This document shows, piece by piece, positions 16,823 to 24,485 of a DNA stretch of 31,561 nucleotides. Position 1 is the stretch's first letter, and every line of letters starts with the position of its first letter. A program made the position numbers and the translations under genes. The notes under the pieces are model-generated. The model did no database searches and was not told the DNA's origin. It saw only the letters and a program-made list of their open reading frames with translations. Location: the NCBI GenBank assembly GCA_964434165.1, contig CAYSUS010000087.1:1-31561 (forward strand), in the 5' to 3' direction. This stretch comes from CAYSUS01 sp964434165 (GTDB lineage Bacteria > Planctomycetota > Planctomycetia > Pirellulales > Thermoguttaceae).

Positions 16823-17877
16823 GGCGCGCCCGCTTACGCGCTGGAGCTGGGCCGGCCGGCATGGTCCTTGCCGTGGCCGTCTCGATGCTCGTGTCCCCGG
16901 CGGCGTCGCAGGAGACGAACCCCGAGCGCACGGCCGCGGAGATGATCACGCCCGCGGCCGACCGCGCCATCGAGCGGGGCCTGGAGCTGCTCGCCTCGCG
17001 TCAGCAGGACGACGGCTCGTTCGGCACGGGGATGTTCGAGGGGAACACGGCGATCACGGGGCTGGCCGGCCTGGCCTTCATGTGCGGGGGGAGCACGCCG
17101 GGGCGCGGTCCGCACGGCGGGCAAGTCGATCGATGCATCGACTACCTGCTGGCCAGCGCCCAGGAGAGCGGCCTGGTCGTGTCCGATCGCGGGGTCAGCC
17201 CCGGCCCCATGTACGACCACGGCTTCGCCACCATGTTCCTGGCCGAGTGCTACGGGATGTCGCAGCGCGCGGAGATGCGGGAGAAGCTCACCAAGGCCGT
17301 CAAGCTGATCGTGGCCACGCAGAACAAGGAGGGCGGCTGGCGCTACCGGCCGCAGCGCCTCGACGCGGACATCTCCGTCACGGTGTGCGAGGTGATGGCC
17401 CTGCGCGCCGCGCGGAACGCGGGCATCCACGTGCCCAAGGAGACCATCGAGCGGAGCATCGACTACGTGAAGCGGTGCCAGAACCCGGACGGCGGCTTCA
17501 TGTACATGCTCGACATCGGGAGCCCCAGCGAGTTTGCCCGTTCCGCCGCCGGGGTGGTCGCCCTCTACAGCGCGGGCGTCTATCAGGGGCCGGAGATCAA
17601 GCGGGGGCTGGATTACGTGAGCGGCTTCGCGCCCCGGGAAGGCGTGGTGCGCCGCGAGAAGTACTACTACTACGGGCACTACTACGCCGTTCAGGCGATG
17701 TGGCTTGCCGGCGGCCGGCGTTGGTCCGGCTGGTACCCGGCCGTGCGCGACGAGCTGATCGCCCGGCAGCGCGAGGACGGCTCGTGGATGGGCGCGGTGT
17801 GCAGCCACTGCGAGACGTCCATGGCCCTGATCGTGCTCCAGGTCCCGAACAACTGCGTCCCCATCTTCCAGCGATGA
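16819..17877 (+). CDS. Secreted squalene-cyclase-like alpha/alpha-toroid protein
   Basis: The protein has 352 residues, with a signal peptide at about 1-30 (MVLAVAVSMLVSPAAS). It carries prenyltransferase/squalene-oxidase repeats with four QW-like motifs: QQDDGSFG (62-69), QNKEGGWRY (168-176), QNPDGGFMY (221-229) and QREDGSW (317-323). It has one toroid rather than the two of true squalene-hopene cyclase (about 630 residues). The stretch DADIS (182-186) aligns with the cyclase DXDDT acid motif, keeping the middle Asp but replacing the last Asp with Ile. A conserved tyrosine cluster, YYYYGHYYAVQAMW, is at 282-295. Cyclase activity is therefore doubtful, and a binding role is possible. ATG and stop each overlap their neighbours by 4 bases. 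Confidence 0.85.
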   Translation: MRRARLRAGAGPAGMVLAVAVSMLVSPAASQETNPERTAAEMITPAADRAIERGLELLASRQQDDGSFGTGMFEGNTAITGLAGLAFMCGGSTPGRGPHGGQVDRCIDYLLASAQESGLVVSDRGVSPGPMYDHGFATMFLAECYGMSQRAEMREKLTKAVKLIVATQNKEGGWRYRPQRLDADISVTVCEVMALRAARNAGIHVPKETIERSIDYVKRCQNPDGGFMYMLDIGSPSEFARSAAGVVALYSAGVYQGPEIKRGLDYVSGFAPREGVVRREKYYYYGHYYAVQAMWLAGGRRWSGWYPAVRDELIARQREDGSWMGAVCSHCETSMALIVLQVPNNCVPIFQR

Positions 17878-19088
17878 CCGCGCTTCTTTCCTTGGCGGTG
17901 TTTGGGGCGGCGCTTGCCGCGCCCGGCACGCAGGCAGCCCAGGCGCCCCGGGCCGTGCCGGTCGAGGGCCGGCCGTTCGCGGCCGAATTGCAGGCCGCCG
18001 GGGGGGGGAAGCTCGTTTTCCAGGCGGGCGGGAAGCCGATCGAGCTCGAGGCGGCCGGGCTGGTGCGGTGGGGCGCGCTCCGCGAGCCTCGGCGAGGCCC
18101 CGTCACGGTGCTGGCCGACGGCGGCCTGCTCGTCGGCGCCGTCCTCGGAGGGGACGCGCAGGGCCTGCGGATCGAGCCCGATCTGCTCACCCCGGAAGGC
18201 GGCGGGGCCCTGAGCCTCCCCACGGCGCGCGTGGCGGGCCTCGTCTTCCGCCTGCCGCTCGATCCCTGCCAGCGCGACCGGTTACTCGATCGGCTTACGG
18301 AGGGCGTAGCCGAGGGCGGTGCGCGCCTCATCCTCGTCAACGGCGACGAGGTGGCCGGCCGCCTGCGGGGCATTCAGGAAGACGCCGTCGCGCTCGACTC
18401 CGAGCTCGGCGAGGTGCGCGTCGAGCTCCACCGCGCACGCGCCCTGCTGCTCGGGCCGCGCGCGCAAGATGCGGCGGCGCGCGGCGGCCTGCGGGCCTGG
18501 GCCGGTCTGCGCGACGGGAGTCGGCTGCTCGTCGAGGACCTGGGCCTGGGCGACGACTCGCTCCGGCTGGCTCTCGCCGGCGGGCTGAAGCTCTCGGCCC
18601 AGCCGCGGGACCTGGTCTTCCTTCAGCCGCTCGGCGGCCGCGCCACCTATCTCTCCGACCTCGATCCGGCGGCCAGCCGCTTCGTCCCCTTCTTCAACCT
18701 GCCGTGGCCGCCTTACCGCAAGGACCGCAGCGTGGCCGGCTCGCGGCTCCGCGCCGGCGGGCGGATTTACCTCAAGGGCCTGGGCGTGCACAGCGCTTCG
18801 CAGGTGACCTACGAGCTGGACGGCTCCTACGCCCGCTTCGACGGCGAGCTGGCCATCGACGACTCGGCGCGCGGCCGGGGCAGCGTCCGCTTCCGCGTGT
18901 ACCTCGACGGCGAGCCGAAGTTCACCAGCCCGCCCGTGCGCGGCGGCGACCCGCCGGTGCCCGTTTCCATCGATCTGGCCGGCGCCAAGCGCATGGAGCT
19001 GATCGTGGTCTTCGGCGAGCGGGCCGATGAGATGGACCGCGCCGACTGGCTCGACGCCCGAGTGGTGAAGGCCGAGGCGAATCCCTGA
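17874..19088 (+). CDS. Exported protein with C-terminal NPCBM domain
   Basis: The protein has 404 residues. A signal peptide covers about 1-22 (LLSLAVFGAALAAPGTQA). The middle, about 30-255, is beta-rich with repeated VTVLADGGLLVG and LILVNGDEVAGRL phrases like those in planctomycete exported proteins. From about 258 to 400 it matches the NPCBM (novel putative carbohydrate-binding module) pattern: YLSDLDP, a KDRSVAGSRLRAGGRIYLKGLGVHS strand pair, RFDGELAIDD, VRFRVYLDGE and an ending near DRADWLDARVV. NPCBM domains bind glycans on secreted enzymes; no catalytic domain is present here. It is last in the operon (ATGA overlap with the toroid gene) and ends head-on with the minus-strand gene 19096-19572. 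Confidence 0.87.
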   Translation: MTALLSLAVFGAALAAPGTQAAQAPRAVPVEGRPFAAELQAAGGGKLVFQAGGKPIELEAAGLVRWGALREPRRGPVTVLADGGLLVGAVLGGDAQGLRIEPDLLTPEGGGALSLPTARVAGLVFRLPLDPCQRDRLLDRLTEGVAEGGARLILVNGDEVAGRLRGIQEDAVALDSELGEVRVELHRARALLLGPRAQDAAARGGLRAWAGLRDGSRLLVEDLGLGDDSLRLALAGGLKLSAQPRDLVFLQPLGGRATYLSDLDPAASRFVPFFNLPWPPYRKDRSVAGSRLRAGGRIYLKGLGVHSASQVTYELDGSYARFDGELAIDDSARGRGSVRFRVYLDGEPKFTSPPVRGGDPPVPVSIDLAGAKRMELIVVFGERADEMDRADWLDARVVKAEANP

Positions 19089-19101
19089 GCACTGCTTAGG
19101 G
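19083..19101. terminator. Small hairpin across two convergent stops
   Basis: CCCTGAG (19083-19089) and CTTAGGG (19095-19101) pair with one G-U wobble around a CACTG loop. The hairpin includes both the TGA of the NPCBM gene and the TAA of the opposing gene. It is weak and has no T-tract, so it is only a candidate bidirectional terminator. Confidence 0.35.
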
Positions 19102-19572
19102 TCGCTCCGGCGGCACGCTGCCCGACGCGCCGGAATCGCCCGCGTCCGGCGCGTCCTGCGACTGCTCCTCAGCAATCCGAATCGTGGAAAGCAGCATCTT
19201 GACGTCGGCCCGGTAGTCGCCCGAGGCCCCGCGGGGGCGGATCGCCTCGAACTCCTCGGGGCCGGAGGCGGTCAGCTCCGACGGATCGACCTGGAAGCTG
19301 ACCTCCACGTTGCGGCGGATGACGGGCCAGTCGGCGGTCCGCGGCGGCGCGTCCTCCGGAAGCTCGACCTCTTCGAGGGCCGCCCAGTTCTCGGGCCACC
19401 GGCCCTGGTGGTCCTTCAGGTGCTGGTTGACCGCGGCGATCACGTGCCGAACGTGGCTTGTGCGCGCGGCGACCTCTTGAGGACTTCGCACCATGCGATA
19501 CACGAGGAAGGCCGCAATCCATATGCCCAGGAAGATGAACACGTGGCGCGCGGTAAGCCGGCGTGGCTGCAT
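19096..19572 (-). CDS. Small single-helix membrane protein, unknown
   Basis: The protein has 158 residues, with one N-terminal transmembrane helix (about 11-27, VFIFLGIWIAAFLVYRM) after a basic start. The exported domain has a helix followed by NQHLKDHQGRWPENWAALEEV, a phrase resembling those in type II pseudopilin-like proteins. A WPVIRRNVEVSFQVD beta stretch follows, then an acidic disordered tail. No prepilin peptidase site is evident, so I do not call it a pseudopilin. It has its own promoter (19615-19643, TTGTGA-N17-TAGAAT) inside the end of the CoA-binding gene. That places it in a separate transcript, or one additional to the upstream cluster. Confidence 0.65.
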   Translation of the reverse strand: MQPRRLTARHVFIFLGIWIAAFLVYRMVRSPQEVAARTSHVRHVIAAVNQHLKDHQGRWPENWAALEEVELPEDAPPRTADWPVIRRNVEVSFQVDPSELTASGPEEFEAIRPRGASGDYRADVKMLLSTIRIAEEQSQDAPDAGDSGASGSVPPERP

Positions 19573-19614
19573 GGCGACGGGCCCTCCCCAGCGGACGTGA
19601 CGAGCACGCGCCCC

Positions 19615-19643
19615 ATTCTACTCACGGTATCCGAGCGTCACAA
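19615..19643 (-). promoter_or_regulatory. Promoter TTGTGA-N17-TAGAAT
   Basis: On the minus strand, TTGTGA (19643-19638) and TAGAAT (19620-19615) are separated by exactly 17 nt. The predicted start lies about 36 nt before ATG 19572. It overlaps the 3' end of the CoA-binding gene. Confidence 0.65.
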
Positions 19644-20019
19644 GCGCGCACGGTCCGCCGCCGATCGCGCCCATCCCGAGCTCTTCGGCACGGCGCAGCG
19701 CCGCCGGGCTCTCGGCCCCGGGCTGCATCCACACGTGTCCGACGCCCGCCGCGGCCGCCTCTTCGACGATCCGCTCGGTCACCTCCGGCGGCGTGACGAC
19801 GGAAACGCCGTGGACGGGCGCGGGCAGCGACGCCAGGTCGGCATAGGCCGTCAGTCCCTCGACCTCCTCGGCCTCCGGGTTGACGGGGAAGACCTTCTTT
19901 CCGCGCTGCATGTACGCGCGCAGGACCTTGTTCCCGTACTTGCTGCGGTCGCGCGAGGCTCCCACCACGGCGAACGCGTCGCCGGCCAGAAAGGCGTCGA
20001 TCTTCTCCCGGGTCTCCAT
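19618..20019 (-). CDS. CoA-binding domain protein (YccU-like)
   Basis: The protein has 133 residues and a single Rossmann CoA_binding domain. The motif FAVVGASRDRSKYGNKVLRAY at about 16-36 is the nucleotide-binding loop. Also present are VFPVNPEAEEVEGL near 43-56, VSVVTPPEV near 74-82, VWMQPGAES near 99-107 and a terminal GPCALVTLGYRE. Length and architecture match the small YccU family, whose members bind CoA but have no settled role. ATG 20019 is chosen because homologues start with the same short lead (METREKIDAFLAG) and GGCGGG precedes it; ATG 20028 would add three residues. It follows the O-antigen ligase gene on the same strand, with the repeat at 20075-20164 between them. Confidence 0.9.
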   Translation of the reverse strand: METREKIDAFLAGDAFAVVGASRDRSKYGNKVLRAYMQRGKKVFPVNPEAEEVEGLTAYADLASLPAPVHGVSVVTPPEVTERIVEEAAAAGVGHVWMQPGAESPAALRRAEELGMGAIGGGPCALVTLGYRE

Positions 20020-20074
20020 GCCCGCCATTGTCCGCCATCCGCACGCGGACGACAACTGCGGTGCGGGACCGCCG

Positions 20075-20164
20075 ACGGGGTCGGGAGTCTTCCCTCGAAT
20101 CGGCTCCTTCATGGAGCCGGCGCCTGGCCGAGAGAAGACTCCCGACCGCGACAACCCGCCGTCG
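20075..20164. repeat. Nested hairpin of the ACGGGGTCGGGAGTC family (copy B)
   Basis: 20080-20097 pairs with 20129-20146 at 17 of 18 positions. Inside is a second perfect 7-bp hairpin (20101-20107 with 20113-20119, loop TTCAT). An outer CGACGG/CCGTCG pair lies near 20073-20078 and 20159-20164. It shares 15 identical bases with copy A (12289-12303). It lies between two minus-strand genes. Confidence 0.8.
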
Positions 20165-20167
20165 CAC

Positions 20168-22513
20168 CTACCTCCCCGCGATCTGTTCCCGGAGGCGTTC
20201 CCGGAGCGGCCCGGGCAGCTTCTTGTCGGCGTGCGGCGTCAGCTCGTCCAGTCGCAGGGCCGCCTCGGCCGCTTGCCGGAAGCCCGACGTGTCTCCCAGC
20301 GCACGGCACGCCCCGGCCAGCTTCGCTCGATGGAGGGCGCTATTGGGATACAAGGCCACGGCCCTCTCGAGCGACTCGCGTGCCTCGCCGTACGCCCGCA
20401 GTGCGCGGTCGTGGTAGTCCGGGCGGCCGCCGGCCTCGTGCCCCTTTTCGAAGCGGTCGCCTGCCGCGAGCAGACGCTCGCCCCGGACCAGCCAGGCGGC
20501 GGCCGAGTTGGGCGCCTTCTCCACCGCCGTCTGCGAGTACCGGTCGAACCGGCCCAGCGCGGGGCTCTCGGGGCTGGGGGCCTTTTCCCATTGCTCGAAG
20601 GCCAGCGAGGCGAGAATCCGCCACGGCTGCGAGGCCAGCGGATCGCGCGCCGCGGCCTCCAGAAGCAAGGCCTCGGCGGCTTCGGGCTGGCGGGAGGCCT
20701 CCATCATCGCCGCGCGGCACCGGAGCACCGGGCTGTAGGCCGTGGCGTGGCAGGCGAAGGCCAGGGCCAGACTCGCCACCAGCCCCGCGGTCGCCGCGCT
20801 CCAAGGAAGGAGCCGCCCGCCGCCCGGCGAGACCTCGTTGACTCCCAGCGCGACGAGCAGCCACAGCGTGGACGCCACGCCCGCGAACCCGATCCCGCCG
20901 GCCGCGGCGAGATGGACCAGCAGCACGGCCGCGCCCAGGGCCGGCACCAGCGGCGGAAGGCGCCCGCGCTCGACGGAGGCGTACAAGAGCAGCCCGATCG
21001 CCAGGGCGACCGGCAGGGCCACGGCCGTGGCGGTGAGCCCGGGCGGGGCCGCGCTGATCGTTCCCACCGGCACGGCGAGCATGAATCCCGCCGCCCCGCC
21101 TGCCAGCGCATAGCGAGATGCGTCCGCGCGGCGCATGCCATCCAGGGTGATCACCTCCTTGCCTTGGTCGGGAGGATCGGCCCACTGGCGCGGGCCGTCG
21201 GCGCCAGGGCCCTGGTCCGCGCGCGGAGAGCCGTCACGCCCGGCGACCCGCTCTCGCGCCCTCCACAGCAAGGCCGCGAAGATGCCCAGGACGGCCACCA
21301 GGGCCGCGGCGGCCGGCGCGCCCGCGGTCGCCCAGACCTCCAGGAGGAAGTTGTGCGGGTCGGCGATCTCCTCGCTCGCTACGGGCAGCTTGTACACGGT
21401 GTAGGTCTGCTGGAAGTTGCCCGGCCCGCAGCCGAGCAGCGGATGGTCGGCGATCATCGCCATCGTCGCCTGCCAGTACTGGGCCCGGTAGCCCAGCGAC
21501 TTGCCGGCCTCGGAAAGGACCTGGACGTCGAGCCCGCCGGCGGCCACGGCAGCGATGACGACCGCGCAAAGCGCCATCGCGAGTCCCGCCGCGATCCATC
21601 GCGCGCGAGTCGACTTGCCTGTTGCGGCGCCTCCCAATCCTGGCCTTGCCCACCAGACTCCCAGCCCGAGCAATCCTAGAATCACTGCCGCGTACGCCGA
21701 TCGGCTCTTGGTAAGCACAAGGCACGCAGCGATCACCAGCGCGGCCGCCGCCAGTCCGACCCAGAAAGGCCACTTGCGAGGGCCGGACTGGCCTCGGAGC
21801 GTCGCCACCGCGATCCCGCCAGCCACAATCAGCCACGGGGCCAGGAAGCCGGCCAGGGAATTGGTCAGCGCGAACGTGGCCATCGGCTCCACGCTGTCCA
21901 GCCGCTTCTCGAAGGCCGCTAACTGGGGTGAGCCCGGCGCGTAGGGCAAACCTGCCTCGCGCAAGGCCCGCTCGGGATCGGCCCGATAGGTCGCCCGCGT
22001 CTGGGGCATTTCTACTTCAAACTGGTAGACCCCATACGCCGCGAGCCCTGCGGCCAGGGCGAGCATCACGACCGTCACCGCCCGGGCTTCGCGCCGTGTG
22101 GCAACGAACTGACGGAGCAGGAAATAGGTCAGCCCCAGGCCGATCCATTCCCAGAGCATGTTCACCGCAGGCCGCGGGCTGACCCGCGAGGCGGCCACCA
22201 CGGCGGCCAGCGTGTGCCAGGCGACCAGGGCGAGCACGGCCGCGTCGATCCAACCGAAGCGGACCGCGAAGCGCCGCCGGCCGATCGCCCCCAGCATCCA
22301 CGTGACGGCCAGGGCGATCCAGAGCATCACCACGGGCAGCCCGTCGCCCGTCTCGGCCGGGGTCTCGCTGGGGTAGAGCGGCCGCGCCACAAGCAGCGCG
22401 CAGGCCGCGCCCAGGAGCCACGGCCGCAGCCGCTCCTGGGGCTCCCTGCGCGAGGCCGCGGGCTCGCGGGCTGCCGCGGGTTTGGCTCGGGACTGGCGTT
22501 TGCGTCGAGACAT
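20168..22513 (-). CDS. O-antigen ligase-like membrane protein with C-terminal TPR
   Basis: The protein has 781 residues. A basic N-terminus (MSRRKRQSRAK) precedes about ten to twelve transmembrane helices. The Wzy_C/O-antigen ligase signature is clear: LVLTKSRSAY, then GYRAQYWQATM, HPLLGCGPGNFQQTY and DPHNFLLEVWATAG. This enzyme family joins or polymerises lipid-linked glycans on the periplasmic side. After the last helix, the C-terminal 200 residues form TPR-like repeats (QPEAAEALLLEAAARDP, SLERAVALYPNSALHRAKLAGACRALGD). ATG 22513 is preferred over GTG 22528, which lies inside a repeat. It follows the sugar-1-phosphate transferase gene, consistent with one exopolysaccharide or O-antigen cluster. 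Confidence 0.88.
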   Translation of the reverse strand: MSRRKRQSRAKPAAAREPAASRREPQERLRPWLLGAACALLVARPLYPSETPAETGDGLPVVMLWIALAVTWMLGAIGRRRFAVRFGWIDAAVLALVAWHTLAAVVAASRVSPRPAVNMLWEWIGLGLTYFLLRQFVATRREARAVTVVMLALAAGLAAYGVYQFEVEMPQTRATYRADPERALREAGLPYAPGSPQLAAFEKRLDSVEPMATFALTNSLAGFLAPWLIVAGGIAVATLRGQSGPRKWPFWVGLAAAALVIAACLVLTKSRSAYAAVILGLLGLGVWWARPGLGGAATGKSTRARWIAAGLAMALCAVVIAAVAAGGLDVQVLSEAGKSLGYRAQYWQATMAMIADHPLLGCGPGNFQQTYTVYKLPVASEEIADPHNFLLEVWATAGAPAAAALVAVLGIFAALLWRARERVAGRDGSPRADQGPGADGPRQWADPPDQGKEVITLDGMRRADASRYALAGGAAGFMLAVPVGTISAAPPGLTATAVALPVALAIGLLLYASVERGRLPPLVPALGAAVLLVHLAAAGGIGFAGVASTLWLLVALGVNEVSPGGGRLLPWSAATAGLVASLALAFACHATAYSPVLRCRAAMMEASRQPEAAEALLLEAAARDPLASQPWRILASLAFEQWEKAPSPESPALGRFDRYSQTAVEKAPNSAAAWLVRGERLLAAGDRFEKGHEAGGRPDYHDRALRAYGEARESLERAVALYPNSALHRAKLAGACRALGDTSGFRQAAEAALRLDELTPHADKKLPGPLRERLREQIAGR

Positions 22514-22525
22514 CGGGTTCTCAAG

Positions 22526-22680
22526 CACGAAATGCGAAATCCGAAATACGAAACCAATAGGAAATCCGAATGCTCGAAACGTTGATGCCAGCCGCCGCTC
22601 CGTGGCAAGCGCGGTCGCTTATGTCATTCGTCCTTTCGGTCGTTCGCATTTGCTTCGTACTTCGTGCTTCGCATTTCGTG
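22526..22680. repeat. Degenerate CGAAAT-type inverted repeats
   Basis: 22526-22556 (starting CACGAAATGCGAA) and the reverse complement of 22650-22680 share their first 13 bases and most of the rest. Each arm is built of short CGAAAT, CGAAG or CGAAC units. The left arm is in the gap. The right arm codes the last residues of the transferase gene. The DNA between (22557-22623) holds no gene. Confidence 0.7.
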
Positions 22681-23808
22681 TTTCCTCCTCCCGGTGGTCT
22701 CCAGGATGCCGATTAAGGTCAGCACGCAAACGACCATCAGCAGCACCACCGCGGCGCCGGCGGAGGACTTGAGCTGGTGCAAGAGGAGGGCGCCCAGGCC
22801 GCAGGTCGCCGTGGTCAGGTAGATCGTGCCCACGGCCTGGGTCCGGGTCATGCCCAGCTCCACCAGCCGGTGGGAGAAGTGGCTCTTGTCGCCTTCAAAC
22901 GGGCTGCGTCCCTGGCGGAGCCGGATGACCACGACCGTGGACAGGTCATACAGCGGCACGGCCAGCACGCAGAGCGGCGCGAGGATCGAGTGACGCGGGA
23001 CGTTCTCGCCGGCGAACGTGGCGGAGAGCGTGGCCATGGCCAGCAGGTAGCCGACGAGGTAGCTCCCCGCGTCGCCCATGAACAGGCGGGCCGGAGGGCG
23101 GTTGTGAATGAGAAACCCTAGAAGGGACCCGACCAGCACGAGCAGGAAACCGCCCACGAAGAGCTGCGGCTGGTGGCACTCGGGCTCGGGAACCAGGAGC
23201 ATCACGGCGGCGAGGATCGCCGCGGCGATGGCCGCCACGCCGGCCGACAGCCCGTCCATGTTGTCGAGCATGTTGAAGGCGTTGACCAGGCCCACGATCC
23301 AGACCACGCTGATCGCGCCGGTCAGCCACGGCAGGTCCACGAACAGGCTCAACCGCCAGCCCAGCGTCACGAGCACGGCGGCCACGGCCGTCTGCACGCC
23401 GAGGCGCAGGCGCCAATCGAGGCCGCGCAGGTCGTCGGCCAGGCCGAGGAGCGCGAGCACGGTGGCGCCGGCCAGGAGGGTCCAGAGCTTGCCCGACTGC
23501 TGCCACAGGCCCGGCAGGTGCGCGGCAATCGCGGCCGGAAGGGTCACGCCTTCCAGGCCCCAGGCGTCGCAGTGCAATTGGCCCGTGGCCGCCAGTCTCC
23601 AAAGCGAGAGCTGTCCGAGTGCGAACACACCTACGACGCCCGCCCAGATCGCCAGTCCTCCGCCCGTGGGAACCGGCGCCGCGTGCAGCTTGCGGTGTCC
23701 GGGCCGATCGACGAGGCCCAGGCGCGGGCCGAACCGTCGGATGGGCCAGGCCGCGGCCCACGTCACCAGGAGGCTCGGCAGGAGGACCAGCAGGATCAGC
23801 GCGTTCAC
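22624..23808 (-). CDS. Undecaprenyl-phosphate sugar-1-phosphate transferase (WecA/MraY family)
   Basis: The protein has 394 residues and about eleven transmembrane helices. Family motifs include GLVDRPGHRKLHAAPVPTGG (31-50), the Asp pair LGLADDLRGL (121-130), VNAFNMLDNMDGLSAG (175-190), the RLFMGDAGSYLVGY loop and the cytoplasmic HFSHRLVELGMTRTQAV loop with the conserved His. It should attach a sugar phosphate (GlcNAc-1-P or similar) to undecaprenyl phosphate, starting glycan synthesis. GTG 23808 overlaps the DUF4416 stop as GTGA. The last 20 or so residues (KHEMRSTKYEANANDRKDE) are encoded by a CGAAAT-type repeat and are probably not part of the family fold. Confidence 0.92.
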   Translation of the reverse strand: MNALILLVLLPSLLVTWAAAWPIRRFGPRLGLVDRPGHRKLHAAPVPTGGGLAIWAGVVGVFALGQLSLWRLAATGQLHCDAWGLEGVTLPAAIAAHLPGLWQQSGKLWTLLAGATVLALLGLADDLRGLDWRLRLGVQTAVAAVLVTLGWRLSLFVDLPWLTGAISVVWIVGLVNAFNMLDNMDGLSAGVAAIAAAILAAVMLLVPEPECHQPQLFVGGFLLVLVGSLLGFLIHNRPPARLFMGDAGSYLVGYLLAMATLSATFAGENVPRHSILAPLCVLAVPLYDLSTVVVIRLRQGRSPFEGDKSHFSHRLVELGMTRTQAVGTIYLTTATCGLGALLLHQLKSSAGAAVVLLMVVCVLTLIGILETTGRRKHEMRSTKYEANANDRKDE

Positions 23809-24353
23809 GGGCGGCAATCCTCCCGCAGCCGGCCGTGCAGGTAATCCCGCGCCCTGGTAAAGAACGCCTGGTAGTCCCCGCGCCGGTAATCGGCGAAGGT
23901 CCACTCGTGATGCTGCCAGGCCCCGCGCCGGTAGAAAAGCGTGACCTCGGCGTAAATGCCCCGGTCGAGGTAGACGCGGTGGACGAAGTCCTTGGTCGAG
24001 GCCAGCACCAGCTTGCCGAGCGTGAGGTACCCGGGATCGAGGTTCAAGGGGCGCGGCTCGGGATCCGCCGCCTCGGCGGCGTATTGCTCCTCCCACGAAT
24101 TGGTGCGGAGTTTGATGGCGACCAGCTCCGAGGGATCGGTCGGCCGCGCCATGGCCATGAAGGTCTTGCGCAGCCCCGGCCCCATGGTCGGCTCGTAATA
24201 CGCCGTCTCGTCGAACTCGAAGGCCGGGCTCTGCATGGCAATTTCGCCCCAGGCTTCTTCGGCGCGGCCCCGGGCCCACTCGAGGGCCTCCCCGTGCCGG
24301 CTGAATGCGGCCACCAGGAGCAGGGCAGGGGTGGGGGGCGTGGGCTGGCCCAT
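23805..24353 (-). CDS. DUF4416 family protein
   Basis: This 182-residue soluble protein matches DUF4416: LLLVAAFSRH near the start, FDETAYYEPTMGPGLRKTF near 50-68, IKLRTNSWEEQYA, PRPLNLDPGYLTLGKLVLASTKD near 110-134, HRVYLDRGIYAEVTLFYR and WTFADYRRGDYQAFF. The family is common in planctomycetes and deltaproteobacteria and has no established function. ATG 24353 matches the usual family start; an in-frame extension to ATG 24467 would run through the palindromic repeats and is rejected. Its stop overlaps the start of the sugar-1-phosphate transferase (GTGA), so a link to glycan initiation is plausible (inference). Confidence 0.9.
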   Translation of the reverse strand: MGQPTPPTPALLLVAAFSRHGEALEWARGRAEEAWGEIAMQSPAFEFDETAYYEPTMGPGLRKTFMAMARPTDPSELVAIKLRTNSWEEQYAAEAADPEPRPLNLDPGYLTLGKLVLASTKDFVHRVYLDRGIYAEVTLFYRRGAWQHHEWTFADYRRGDYQAFFTRARDYLHGRLREDCRP

Positions 24354-24379
24354 TTCAAGTTTCAGGTGCGGGCCGCTAA

Positions 24380-24410
24380 GACTTCGGAAGTCTGGCCGAC
24401 TTCGGAAGTC
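24380..24410. repeat. Two direct copies of the palindrome GACTTCGGAAGTC
   Basis: Exact copies at 24380-24392 and 24398-24410 are separated by TGGCC. The same 13-mer forms the arms of the hairpin at 3062-3096. They lie in the leader between the DUF4416 start and its candidate promoter. Confidence 0.85.
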
Positions 24411-24438
24411 CTCGGACGTGAGTGTTCCCTGGTCGCGT

Positions 24439-24467
24439 TTGACAGCCGACACCCCCCATTCTACCAT
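24439..24467 (+). promoter_or_regulatory. Promoter TTGACA-N17-TACCAT for the sulfatase
   Basis: A perfect -35 TTGACA (24439-24444) is followed after 17 nt by TACCAT (24462-24467). The predicted start is near 24474, about 60 nt before ATG 24533. It overlaps the opposing TAGAAT box. Confidence 0.6.
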
Positions 24468-24485
24468 GCATCAAAACGGCCGGAA
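24458..24485 (-). promoter_or_regulatory. TAGAAT promoter for the DUF4416 gene
   Basis: TAGAAT on the minus strand (24463-24458) is followed by GGGG, as at 19615. The -35 is weak: TTCCGG at a 16-nt spacing. The leader to ATG 24353 would be about 100 nt and contains both palindromes. Confidence 0.45.

Noticed and set aside
16819..17877. Functional squalene-hopene cyclase
   Set aside because: It has only 352 residues, a signal peptide and an incomplete DXDD motif. No other hopanoid gene is nearby.
19096..19572. Type II secretion pseudopilin
   Set aside because: The phrase after the helix is similar, but there is no G-F-x4-E prepilin cleavage motif before the hydrophobic segment.
24354..24467. 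N-terminal extension of DUF4416 to ATG 24467
   Set aside because: It would translate the two palindromic repeats and overlap the candidate promoter. The family match begins at ATG 24353.
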